From positions 55,239,689 to 55,303,688 of the forward strand of contig NW_026622797.1 of NCBI RefSeq assembly GCF_023065955.2: a DNA stretch of 64,000 nt. The letters run 5' to 3'. The translations under genes and the position numbers were made by a program. Source of the DNA: Ursus arctos (Eukaryota > Chordata > Mammalia > Carnivora > Ursidae). Position 1 is the first letter of the stretch. Each line of letters starts with the position of its first letter. Of this stretch, positions 33,646 through 45,400 are shown piece by piece. The notes beneath the pieces are model-generated. The model saw only the letters and a program-made list of their open reading frames with translations. It had not been told where the DNA came from and searched no databases.

Positions 33646-33870
33646 CCCAAATCCGCAGAATACACATTTAACTCAAGCATACACTGAACATCATCCAGGG
33701 TAGATCACATGTTATGTCACAAAACAGTTTAACACATTTAAGAAGATTAAAACCATACCAAATATCTTTCCAACTACACTGGAATGAAACTGGAAATCAA
33801 TAACTCAAAACTAGAAAATAAACAATTCATTTTTAAATGATCAAATACACACTAAAATACACACCATAAG
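33646..33870 (+). mobile_element. L1 ORF2 endonuclease fragment, opposite strand to adjacent L1
   Basis: Plus-strand text 'CATCATCCAGGGTAGATCAC', 'TTATGTCACAAAACAGTTTA', 'TGGAATGAAACTGGAAATCA' matches the end of the L1 endonuclease domain (the GTFSRIDH...SDHN region) at DNA level. It abuts the minus-strand L1 at 32275-33645 head-on. Confidence 0.6.
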
Positions 33871-33942
33871 AAGTATTAATTAGACATTATATTTTTAAGG
33901 AGACAAGATTTTTCCATCAAACATTTTTCTAAAGAAATATTT

Positions 33943-34087
33943 GCAGGTGATGGGTATTAAGGAGGGTACATATTGCATGGAGCACTGGGTGTTATATGCA
34001 AATAATGAATCATGGAACACTACGTCAAAAACTAATGATGTACTGTATGGAGACCAACATATCATAATAAAAAATTATTATTAAATA
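33943..34087 (+). mobile_element. Carnivore L1 3' end, 145 bp, with TSD
   Basis: Reads 'GTGATGGGTATTAAGGAGGG', 'GAGCACTGGGTGTTATATGC', 'GAATCATGGAACACTACGTC', then (ATAATAAA)-rich tail. A perfect 12-bp TSD, AAAGAAATATTT, lies at 33931-33942 and 34088-34099. Very short 5'-truncated insertion of the lineage that also supplied 56925-63155. Confidence 0.95.
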
Positions 34088-34099
34088 AAAGAAATATTT

Positions 34100-34350
34100 A
34101 AAATTTCTCTTTTCCCTCTTCTTTCTCTTTAAATCTCTGTAAAATTAGCCTTGTGGAAACTAAACCAACCTCACCCAGAAAATCCAGTACCTGGGATTTC
34201 CTAAAAGTCTTCTTTAGATATAAACTTATGTGTCTGTTCTGCTCTCCTGGTTTTACTCCTATCTTACTTGTGATTTATTCATAACTCTTTGGATTGATAT
34301 TCTCTCATCTTCCTCATAACTAAATACTAGAGTGGCTCGCAGAGCAGACC
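34100..34350. other. Unassigned sequence
   Basis: Pyrimidine-rich, no repeat or gene recognised. Confidence 0.35.
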
Positions 34351-34369
34351 TTGAGCTTTTCTATTTTTT

Positions 34370-34562
34370 TTTTAAAGATTTTATTTATTTATTCGACAGA
34401 GATAGAGACAGCCAGCGAGACAGGGAACACAAGCAGGGGGAATGGGAGAGGAAGAAGCAGGCTCATAGCAGAGGAGCCTGATGTGGGCCTCGATCCCAGA
34501 ACGCCGGGATCACGCCCTGAGCTGAAGGCAGACGCTTAACCGCTGTGCCACCCAGGTGCCCC
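34370..34562 (-). mobile_element. SINEC (younger arctoid type), minus strand
   Basis: A perfect 17-bp TSD, GAGCTTTTCTATTTTTT, lies at 34353-34369 and 34563-34579. The intact inverted tail 'AAAGATTTTATTTATTTATT' and head 'GTGCCACCCAGGTGCCCC' are present. The perfect TSD suggests a recent insertion. The 62-codon plus frame crosses it and is not a gene. Confidence 0.98.
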
Positions 34563-34579
34563 GAGCTTTTCTATTTTTT

Positions 34580-36230
34580 AATTCCAATTTGAGTACAAGA
34601 AAACCATGAGCCCCCACAAATTGTAAAATTAGTGAAGAATATAATGCCTAAAGAAGAATGCATCTTGCAATGAATGTCACATATGAGCCATCTTCCATCA
34701 ATCACCAAACACTACCAAGTCTCCTCCTTTTCTTTTGGCAAGTACAACAAGGTTTTATTATATTAAGTTTTATGAAAAAAACTGGATATATTTACTTTCA
34801 AATTGTTCTTTACATTATTCAATAGACATAATTTTCTATATGTGAAAACTGCTTGCCTATCTTGCTTTGTTGAGTTGGAGAATAATTTTTTCATTAAAAT
34901 TAATGAAAAAATATAAACCATTTTTTCATTAACAACTTTTTATTTGGCATCAAGGTTTTCAGAAACAAATTAAAGTAGTTGAGGAGTAAGTGCTTCATGC
35001 CAAGTATGTATAAGCATTAAGTGCATAGATATTCATGGAAAGTTGAAAGCTTGAGCCAAAATGTATAGGTGGTAAAATACAAGATCTATTTGGTCTTAGT
35101 AACTGCACTAACATAGCTATAGCACAGAAGTCCTGTAATATAATGATGAATATAAGATAATATAACTGCTACAATTTGGACCTGTCAGAATCCTAAAGGC
35201 CAAGATAAGAAATGTGAATTTTATGTTATAATCAATTGTTATCATAAGGTTGGAACATAGAAAAACGTTTTTAAAAGCTTACAATGCTATCAAAATTTAG
35301 CAGATATTGTGTATGAGTTAGAATTAGCCATATATTATTACTTTTAGTTCAGAAATATTTTTCCATAGTGTATTTTCCTTTTTCCTGTTTTTATACTATT
35401 TATTGACTGTTTTTTTACAAATTATCTAACATATATAAATATATATATTGTTTGTTATGTTTTAGAGACATTTTAGAGACGTTTATTTATCCTGCTGCAG
35501 TCCTCAATTTGGTCTTCTAAATAAAATAGTAAATCTGAAACTTCAGTGGAAGAACTTTTTCTCTCTTCTTCTCAAATGTAATTAAATAGTTTTCTTTTCA
35601 GCAGGGGCTCAAGTTAAATGTTCTTCCACACAATTGACAAAGCAAGTATGGTGCCTACTTCTCATTCCTTCAAAGAATCTGCTAAATTACCCTTAGCATC
35701 TCTTTGTTTAACTACATTCCCCTGTATCCTATAGAGTTTATTTTCAGGGAACATTTGACAAGAAGTATTCTTTAATGTTTTGCTTGCTGCTCTTTTAGTA
35801 GTGTCAATCTTGAACTCCCACTGCCCTACAAATTGTATTTCTTCAGGCAAAGTGACTTTTTAAACTAATTCTCTCTTGCAATAAAATAATTCAGGTAAGC
35901 AAAGACAGCATATAGAATGATACACTAGGTCATTAGTATGCAGTGATTAATCAACTATAAATTTGTATGTATTTTAGAAAAATGTATGAATAGATAAGAA
36001 CAAAAGTGTATTTGGAGATATTTGGCGACTAAGACATGACATTGAGGCTAAATTCCTGAACAAATATATATTAAAACTGATGAATTGCATCTTTATTTTT
36101 TCTGGCATATTTAGAAACTTTGCAATTTATATGTTGTACCTTTCCAAATATTTAATGTTATTATATTGATAGTAATCTTAAAAAGCAGCATTTTAAAAGA
36201 ATCCCATCATACCACTAAATGGAATGCTTA
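34580..36230. other. Unassigned AT-rich sequence, no gene
   Basis: No recognised repeat. The 62-codon minus-strand frame at 35662-35850 (MPEEIQFVGQWEFKIDTTKR...) has a protein-like composition, but I see no domain or splice context that supports it. Confidence 0.35.
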
Positions 36231-36242
36231 TAAAGATTTTCA

Positions 36243-36422
36243 GGGGCACCTGGGTAGCGCAGTCGTTAAAGCGTCTGCCTTCGGCTCAGGGCGCGATCCC
36301 GGCGTACTGGGATCGAGTCCCACATCGGGCTCCTCCGCTGTGAGCCTGCTTCTTCCTCTCCCACTCCCCCTGCTGTGTTCCCTCTCTCGCTGTCACATAA
36401 ATAAATAAAATCTTAAAAAAAA
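36243..36422 (+). mobile_element. SINEC (younger arctoid type), plus strand
   Basis: Begins GGGGCACCTGGGTAGCGCAG. The 11-bp TSD AAAGATTTTCA lies at 36232-36242 and 36423-36433. A box (TAGCGCAGTCG), B-box region (GGGATCGAGTCCC) and (AAATA)n tail are all visible. The 80-codon plus frame crosses it. Confidence 0.97.
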
Positions 36423-36433
36423 AAAGATTTTCA

Positions 36434-38065
36434 GTATACAAAAACAGTAAAGATTAATAGAAAGTCTGATTCAAATGTCTTACATATTACATGCTAAGTC
36501 AGAGGACTAGTAAGGTAATTAGTCCCAAATTTAGATTTTTTGTTCTTTGTGATTTTTCTGAGTGAAGGCAAGGAACAGATTTCAGTGATTGAACTTTTGT
36601 TTCTTTTTATGTTCTTGAGTTCACCAAACAAAACTTTCTTAAATAAATTAGGCACCCTTAAGTTATAGTGTTGAATAATAACTGTTACCATTAAAAATTG
36701 ATAATAATAACAATAATAGTCTAGTTAGTGACACATCACTGTCTTTTGTCTGATAATATAAGATATGAATATTGAACACTGTAATAGTTGTGGAAATTAA
36801 TGGTAGCTGATGTAACAAAGAAGTCTCAGAAACAAACAAAATTCATGTTCACATCACAGGCTCTTGCAGTCCAAGAAGTACTCCTAGATGATTCTCTTCT
36901 AATAGGGGTTCTGGTTCTTCCCATCAAGTTACTCCAGCATGTAGGAATCTAAGCTTCCAACCGCAAGTGTGGAAGAATGAGCAGACTCTTTTAAGGCTAG
37001 CTCTTCAGAGGATGGGTATCAAGACCACACTTAAATACAAGGGGGCTAGGAAATATCGTGTTCCTGTATGCACGTGGAAAGAGGAGCGGTTTGGTGAAAG
37101 CATTGTCTCTTCTACAAATTATATCCTATTGTTAATGCTCTGCAGGCATTTTGTGGCAGGGAATATATGAGCTCATTTTATGTTTGTTCACTACACTTTT
37201 AATGTTTATTTATTTATACATAAACCCAACTATCTGTTTGTGCAGACTCATATGAGCCAACCAGGTCAGGTTGGTTGGGAATCCCTTCCAGGAATACAGA
37301 AAGAAGAGCTCAAGATCAGGCTATGTGATAGAAAAAGTAAGACCTAAGTAAGGAGTGGTTCAAAAGGCAAGACTGGTTTAGGAGCAAAGCTAAAGAGATA
37401 GTAATATTCCACAGAAGATGCCAGTAAAGACAGTCTTAACTGAAGGTGCTTCCTGTGGCTCTCCAAAATTGTAAGTCATTTTGAAGAGAAAATTGCAAAC
37501 TAAAAGAAAAGGGCCTACTATGTAATTAGTCAGAAGGCTATGTAAAAATAGAAAATTATGTGATACCTTATTCTGGAAGAATTGTCCTGTCCAGGAATAA
37601 TATAAGGGAACATATTTTAAAACCCTAATTATAATAAATAGCATTATAAACAATATCTATGATTTTACAGAAATCTCCAATTATAGTTGTGTATAGTAAA
37701 TCCAGGAAAAAAAGAGAAATGTATACAAAATACAGAAAACCAAACAAATGAGCCAAGGGACCAATATTGAGCAGTATCACATTCTGAAAATCCGTAGAGA
37801 CATTTTATATATTGCTTAGTAGAGAATGGTCTTTGGTAGTTGTTAACTTTTTATAAGCAGATAGTTACCTTGATAATTGGTAGAGAAGGATAAGGAGGAA
37901 ACAGCTTTGATTTATGTAGAAATATTCAATAATGAAACAATTGCCTAGCCACATGCTGGTAGTTTTTGGAAAACTGGGTGGATATACGAATTATTTGGTG
38001 AGCTAATATTTTTGATGCTATATCTATGTCTTAATGAAATTCTAAGGAAATAAGGAATTTTGTCT
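36434..38065. other. Unassigned sequence, no gene
   Basis: No secure repeat. Frames at 36967-37170 (plus, 67 codons) and 37390-37653 (minus, 87 codons) show no domain. The block 36800-37160 is less AT-rich and may contain an old repeat I cannot name. Confidence 0.3.
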
Positions 38066-38078
38066 AGGTAGGTATTTT

Positions 38079-38271
38079 TTTTTAAAGACTTTATTTATTT
38101 GAGAGAGAGAGAGAGAGACAGCCAGAAAGAGAGGGAACACAAGCAGGGGGAGTGGGAGAGGAAGAGGAAGGCTCCCAGTGGAGGAGCCTGATGCAGGGCT
38201 TGATCCCGTAACACCGGGATCACACCCTGAGCTGAAGGCAGACACTTAAGGACTGAGCCACCCGGCACCCC
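38079..38271 (-). mobile_element. SINEC, minus strand
   Basis: TSD AGGTAGGTATTTT / AGGTAGGTGTTTT at 38066-38078 and 38272-38284 (one mismatch). Body and head are diverged (GCCACCCGGCACCCC). A (GA)n tract marks the tail side. Confidence 0.96.
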
Positions 38272-38284
38272 AGGTAGGTGTTTT

Positions 38285-40310
38285 AAATTCACACTTTAAG
38301 GGAGAGTCTACGCTCCAAGTTCATATCAGTAATAGATAAAATATTTAAATAAAAATTAGATTTACACCTACTTAACTAAAGACAAATTAAAAATCCACAA
38401 GCCAGACACATGAACAAAACAAAAAAGTTAGAGGCAAGCAGGGCAACTAGAGTACTTATTCTGTGGGAAATGAGGACCAAATGCCTTTATTTAGATGGAA
38501 GGCATGTGTCAGTCTTGCTAGCCAAATCCAGGTAATTTATTAGGGCTTGTTTATCCATGAAATGAACTCAGACGAGAGGAAATACAACTTATTTGAAGCT
38601 TCCTACTTGGGTAAAAAAATGGAACCAAACACAGGGTTGCAGGAAGGACCTGGACTGAGTGACTGTAATGTGTCCAATCACATAATATGATGCATTCCTA
38701 ACCCACCAATGGAAGACTTCATGCTGCTTTCAGAACTTGGGTCGTCCAGATGGATGTTACTGTAAAATAAGTCATGATGGTGAGGTGAGTGGAGGAGAAA
38801 AAAACAGAAAACAGTGAAAATGAATCAATTAGCCAATACTTGAAAGTCTTTGAGGAAATCTGATGCAAACGTTATAGATAGATAGATAGATAGATTAGAT
38901 GATAGATATATTGGGATGAATTCGGAAAAATAATAATAATAACAGAATAACTTGAAATTTTCAAAGAAATAGAGGATGCCAACTCTGAAATGAATGAAAA
39001 TTATGAAACAATAACAGGCAGATATAGAATAAGAGGTGAACTGAAAAAGAGCTTATTTGAAACCCAACAAGTAATAAAACATTCATAATCATTGTGATAA
39101 AAATGCTTTGAAAAGCATAAACTGCCGACTTGACATGGCCAAAGACAATTGGGAATTCACCCAAAACTCAACTGAAAGACAACATTGGATGAAAAATACA
39201 AAAGCTATGAGGTTGAAAAAACTGATTGCTTACTATGAAGAAATAAATTCTGCTGATAGTAATCTCAGCAGTACAATAGACCTGAGGACACAATGGGGTA
39301 ACAGCCACAGATCAAGCAGAAATAATAGTCACCCTAGATTTCTACACCTACCTGCACTCTAAGTCAGTAGTGAGGGTAAATTAAATACATTTTTCAGAAA
39401 TATACACTAATATGTTATTAATTATTTGTTGAAACTACTACCAAAACATAAAATTCAGGATTAAAAAAAAGTGAACCTAGTAGAAATGAGGGAAAATCAG
39501 GACACGTAATAAGGGGGCAAACTATACAAGTATGTGCAACTCAAAGGTGATAATAAAAATTATTTTCTTTAGAAATATTCTGGAATTAAACTTCTAAAAA
39601 TATGCAAAGTATTTTGGGAGAATGGAGCAGATATTTATTGGGTATTATATGGTAAACTCTCTTTTTTGTTGTTTGGACAGAGGATTGAGATGCTGAATAA
39701 CTTATAGCTGCTAGAAAAAATATAAACATGTCCATTAATAATATGAGTGCATTTTATACCAAGTAAAAATCAATACATTTCAAATTAACACATAAAAATA
39801 AGAATATGAAAATAACAGTGCAAATAAAAATATTTTTCTGTGGATACTACACACTGAAGAATCAGGGTATCTACTCTGATTGAATGATAAATATAAGGAG
39901 CTATCTACCCTAAAGCTCCCCACTGCTTTCTCAGGAAGGCTCTATAAATGATAATTCCTAGTTAGAGCACCTAGAATACTGGAAAAGAAAGAGGTCAGTG
40001 AGATAAAGGAAACAGTAATTTCCTGGTTGCCTCCTGAGACTAAGTGCATAGAAGCTAAAAATATAACGGGTGAGAGAAAATGGACATTCTGAACCAGCCC
40101 CTACAATCTGGATGCATTTAGGATGAGCAAGTTAGACTTTTCCAGTCTCAAAGGTAAAATCTTAATTGATTTGAAATATATTTTCTTTTCTAATATATAA
40201 GATTTGAATGCTTTAAATTTCCTCCAAAGCACTGCTTTGTTCTTTCATTCTTTCGGGACTCCAATACACATGTGACACTTTGATAATGTCCCATAGCTTT
40301 TTTTTTCCTC
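38285..40310. other. Unassigned sequence; possible old L1 ORF1-like part at 38940-39340
   Basis: A (GATA)n tract lies at 38874-38908. The A-rich plus strand between 38940 and 39340 has the Glu/Lys/Asn-rich feel of an old L1 or HAL1 ORF1, including the 84-codon frame at 39108-39362, but I cannot align it with confidence. The remainder is unassigned. Confidence 0.3.
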
Positions 40311-40314
40311 CCTC

Positions 40315-42040
40315 ATTTTTAAAAATTATGGTAAATACATGTAATATGAAATTTACCATGTTAAGTATTTTTGAACATACAGTTCAGTAGTATTAAATAC
40401 ATTCATCATGTTAGGCAACCATCACCACCACCCAACTCCATAAATCTTTTAATCTTATTTACTGAAACTTTATAACCATTTACAATAACTCCCATTCCCT
40501 CCCAGCCTAGCCGCCAAAACTACCACTCTAATTTCTCTTTGATTTTGACACTGTAACTACCAAACAAATCATACAGTATTTGGTTTTTTTTGTGACTCAT
40601 TTATTTCATTCAGGATAATGTCCTCGTTTCATCCATGTTATAGCATATGTCAGAATTTTCTTCCTTTTTAAGGCTGAATATTATTCCATTGCATGTATAT
40701 GTTATATTTTCTTTATCCTTTCATCATTAATGAACACCTGAGTTGATTCCACATTGGTAAAATGTATTGTGAATAAGGCTACTATGAACATGAGTGTACA
40801 AATAACCTCAAGACTCTATTTTCAATTATTTTATACCCTGAAGTGGAATTGCTGGATCACATGGTAATTTCTATTTTTCAAATTTTTCAAGGAATGACCA
40901 TAATGTTTCCCATAGCTACTATACCATTTTACATTCTTCCCAACAGTGCACAAGGGTTCCAATTTCTCTACATCCACCAACACTTGTTATTTTCTGATTT
41001 TAGTAACTTGAGTCTTCTCTCTTTTTTTCTCAGTCCATGTAGCTAAAAGTTTGTCATTTTAAAAAATCTTTTCAAAGAATCAACTTTTGGTTTAATTACT
41101 TTATTGCTTATCTATTTTCTATTTCAGTTATCTCTGCTCTAATCTTTATTGTTTACTTTCTTCTGCTGGTTTTAGCTTTAGTGTTTTTCTTTTTTTGCAC
41201 ATTAGGTGTCTTTCTTGTCTTCTTAATATAAGCATCTGCGACCATAAATGTCCCCCTTAACACCACTTTTGTTGCACTGTATACATTTTTGGTATGTTCT
41301 GTTTTTTGGTTTTCATTCATTTCTCAATATTTTCTAATTTCCCATGTGATTTCTTTGATCCATTGGATGCTTGAGAGTGTGCTGTTTAATTTACAGCATT
41401 TGTGGGTTTTCCAGTTTTACTTCTGTCACTGATTTCTAACCTCACCCTGCTGTGGTCAGTAAATGTACTTTGTATGATATTTACCTTTTCAAGTCTATGG
41501 AGACTAGTGTGTAGCCTTAACATATGTCCTATCCTGGAAAATATTCCACGTGCCCTTGAGAAGAATGTATATGCTATTGTCTGGGGAGTAAAGTGCTCTA
41601 TATGTGTCTGCTAGATAATTTATTGTGTTATTTAAGTTCTCTACTCCCTCATCTTTTGTCTAGTTATTCTGTCTATTTTTGAAAAGGATACTGAAATCTC
41701 CAACTGTTATTTTAAAACTTTTTTTAAAAAATATTTTATTTATTTATTTGACAGAGAGAGAGACAGCCAGCGAGAGAGGGAACACAAGCAGGGGGAGTGG
41801 GAGAGGAAGAAGCAGGCTCATAGCGGAGGAGCCTGATGCGGGGCTCGAATCCAGAACGCCGGGATCACGCCCTGAGCCGAAGGCAGACGCTTAACGACTG
41901 CGCCACCCAGGCGCCCCATGTTATTTTAAAACTTTCTATCTGTCCCTGCAATTCTCTCAGTTTTTGCTTCATATATTTTGATCACTTGGTCTTAGGTACA
42001 TACATGTTTATAATGGTTGCTGTATGGAAAGATTTTCCTG
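40315..42040 (-). mobile_element. Old L1, minus strand, lacking the RT core, split by a SINE
   Basis: 40315-41010 reads as inverted L1 3'UTR and ORF2 C-terminus ('CTGAAACTTTATAACCATTT', 'GTGGAATTGCTGGATCACAT'). From about 41015 it jumps to the inverted segment just downstream of the endonuclease ('CTCACCCTGCTGTGGTCAGT', 'TATCCTGGAAAATATTCCAC', 'AGAAGAATGTATATGCTATT'), so most of the reverse transcriptase is missing. The SINE at 41722-41918 splits the right part. No frame is intact. Confidence 0.8.
41722..41918 (-). mobile_element. SINEC (younger arctoid type), minus strand, nested in L1
   Basis: Perfect 17-bp TSD TGTTATTTTAAAACTTT at 41705-41721 and 41919-41935. The head 'GCGCCACCCAGGCGCCCC' and body match the youngest copies here. 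One of the best-preserved SINEs in the window. Confidence 0.98.
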
Positions 42041-42283
42041 TGCCTCCCCAGTGGCAGCAGAGCTAGGCTTTCTTTTGGGGCAGAAACCCAGGCTCAAGAA
42101 TATTTCATGTCTCTCCAAAAGTGGCTGATGGCTGTTGCTTCTACTCCTTTCTCCAGTAGCAGCATATCTTTGTCTGGATCCTGAGGAGCGGAGAGTTTAA
42201 TACTCCACTTTTTGATTCAAATATAATTTTTAAAAAATATTCCTACCCTGACCCTAATCTTTCTCTTAAAAGTACCTGATGGA
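42041..42283. other. Unassigned sequence
   Basis: Short block between L1 and SINE, moderately GC-rich; not recognised. Confidence 0.3.
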
Positions 42284-42423
42284 GGGGTGCCTGGGTGACT
42301 CAGTCAGTTAAGCGGCCAACTCTTGGTCTCAGCTAAGGTCTTGATCTCAGGGTCATACATTCAAGCCCCACATTGGGCTCCCCACTGGGCACGGATCCTA
42401 CTTAAAAAAAAAAAAAAAAAAAA
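42284..42423 (+). mobile_element. SINEC, short older form with long A tail
   Basis: TSD AAAAGTACCTGATGGA / AAAAGTACCTGAAGGA ends at 42283 and begins at 42424. The body stops soon after 'GGCACGGATCCTACTT' and goes straight into about 20 A residues, so the CT-rich portion is missing: a short SINEC variant. Confidence 0.96.
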
Positions 42424-42439
42424 AAAAGTACCTGAAGGA

Positions 42440-45400
42440 GACCTATTGGAAAAAGCTTGAAATTGAGTGCACATTCTTCTTGTGTGTGGGGACTCCAGTT
42501 ATTCAAAACTGACATACTTATCCATAGTCAGTCCTTAAGAATTCATCAAAAATTTAGCTTATTTAGTCTTACACGTTTATATGGTGGCTATTCTGTCCTC
42601 TCAAGCCGTACCCAAAGTAAAAGTTTATGTGTCCTGTCTCTCCTTGAAGGAGCTTGTCATTTTTGAGAAATTATGGTTGCTTCATAACCTGAGTGCTGCA
42701 ATGGGCTCAAGAGACAGTTTGATTTTTTTTAGATCATCAGGCTCTTACCTGTTTGATTGGGAGCAAGGTTCTTATGTGGCTTTCTACACTGTAAGAAAAA
42801 GCAAAGCCACTCATTTGTTTTTCTAATTAAGTGAATAACAAAGATAGTTGACTATTTGGAAAAAAGACTTAAACTGTAAGATGAATAGTTACGAATGAGA
42901 AGGAACTGGAAGTTATAATGTGTTATCCCACACTGGCTGCTTTAGGGTCAACGGACACTCAGTGCAAAATAGATATGACTTTCTTTATACTCTTCTGTTT
43001 CTTTTTTAACGACACTGAAGATACACTCAGGAAGCAAAGACAAAAAGGACTTTCTCCTCCCACAGCTTCAGGGAGAATCAATTTCAATAAGGGATGGGAA
43101 AATGTAGCATTTGATTTGATTTAAAGCAGAGCCTGAGGGGCTAACTTCAAGCCTAGTTTGAAGCCTCAAGTGATAAAGATTTATAGGGGAACCAGGAAGG
43201 TTACGAATACGCATCCATGCTATGAGAAAGTGAGCAGATTATTTCAAAGTTTTCAGCCAGTGTCATGCTGATATTGGACCAATACTCTATAGAAGCACAG
43301 CAGGAAATTAGATAGTACATATGCATGAGACATAGCCTAAATTTGAAAAGGATCAAGCTTTTATTAATTTGCTTTGGAAGATAATCCAAAAGTTGCTTTA
43401 ATTTAATGGGATTAATAAAATGGGCCAGTGCTTAGAGGTAGGGTTAGAAATATGTCAAGTATTTCTGCCTAGCATTTCTGCTACTATAAGACGTGTTATA
43501 GTATATATATATATATATATGTAAAAGTTTATATATATATGTAAAATAATGGTATTGATTTAGAAACACATTTAATAAATTAGCAACTTCTGTAAAGAGA
43601 ATAGTTTCCATAGAAGTGATTGTCTAGCTTCCACATATACTCAATATGCATGCCAGAACAGGAAACAATGACCACAAGACTTGAGTACACTACATCTCTT
43701 ACCCTAGTTAATGTTATAAAATGCTGATGGAACTTTCAGGGTAAACAGGGTTGGGTCTACCCAACATCCTCTACGTGAGTCATGCAAAATGTTAGGATGG
43801 AAAGGAGGACAGTTAGAGTAGCTCCTCTGCTGACCTGGTGGTGGCAAGTCAGTGAAGAACAGTCACCAAAGTGACAATAGTGCACTGAACCCTGGACTAG
43901 TGGGAGGGCTTAGAATCATTCTTTTACAGCCTGTAGTGGAGCTTTCAGGAGCCTCTCCAAGGCAGCTGGATATTAGTGGGGCCAAACCCTCCTAGACTTC
44001 ATGGTAGGTTTTACTATGGGTTGGTGTCTATGGCATGATAGGATCTCATCACATCCTGGTTCACCTCCGTGCACAGGAATTCTTTTGGTTGTACTATATA
44101 GCAGTTTTAGTAGGGCTTGGGGACTTCAAACCTTAGATTTTAAAAAATATCTTTCAGAACCCTTTAGAAACACCATTATACTTCATCTTTAAAAAATGAC
44201 TAAGATAATTATGGAGATGGAAATGAGAAATCAGTAAGTAGAGATAATAAAATAATTAGGTTGAAAGAATTCTGGGAAAGTTGGAAACCAGCTGTGTCCT
44301 AAATGTAGTGACTTCTGTACAGGCTTAGAGACTTGTGTGCCATATACATGTTTCTGATGGGGTGAAAAAATTTATCTTGTTTTTGTTGTTATGATACCTG
44401 AAGCAGACCAAAAAAAAAAAAAAAAGTCATAAAGAGCCGAAATCAGTAGCAGAGACAGTAAATTTGTCATCTCAATCAAAACCACCTTCTCCCACAAGAA
44501 CATATATAAGTATTCAACAAGTAAGTTGTTAGTGTGAGTTAAGAAGGTGTTCCAATTCCTGAGTAAACAGTGTGAAAGAATGGATGGTAATATACCAGCA
44601 AAAGGAAGTTGAGGAACTGATTAATATTAACATCAAGATTCTCAAAAATAAGAAAATAAAGCGGAAATAGAGATTTTAGATAGGATGCTTTAGAGTTTTA
44701 AAAGTAATACATGTGACAATGCATCAAGATAGTAACAGAAAAAACTCCCTCGAAGAAACAAGAAGGTGATTTTTTTTCCCCCAAGATAACACACAATTTG
44801 AAAAAAATAATGCCACTGGGTTCAAATGAAGAAAGTAAAATCATGTTGGAACAGAATAACTAAATGCCTTGCAGTCCCTTTAGACTATCTATGATATTAC
44901 TGCCTTGACTCCAGCCACATACATGCTGAAGATAGGGAATTTATTGGCAAACTGCACCCATATGCCAGTGACAATGTAAAACATCACAGCTTGTGTTCTG
45001 GAAGAAGTACGTAAGACACAGTTTACCAAGCATTCACCAGTGATAGGATATAGGTAAAGAAAGCATTCAGCAAAGTTTATTAAAACAACTAGAGTATCTG
45101 AATTGATGTTCCAAAGAAAGAGTCATCTTCAACTACACTGAGAAGTAGTTCATATTGATGCAACAAACATCATGTCTTTGTATCTGGTGTTTTCAAGACT
45201 TAGATTCTTTACCTCTTGGTAAGAACTTCAAAAAGAACTTCAAATTTGGATTCCCATCAATTCTTTGGACAGGACAAAGGTGCTGGGGCTGCCACAAAGC
45301 TGGTGAAAGTGGGAACTAGAATACTATGTCCACTACCATAGTATTCTAGTTCCCACTTCCATGCATTACACGGAAGCCAGAGTTGATTGCATTTGGCATG

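Noticed and set aside
36243..36300. tRNA-like sequence with A and B boxes (and the same in every SINE)
   Set aside because: It is the tRNA-derived head of SINEC elements; it does not fold as a complete tRNA gene.
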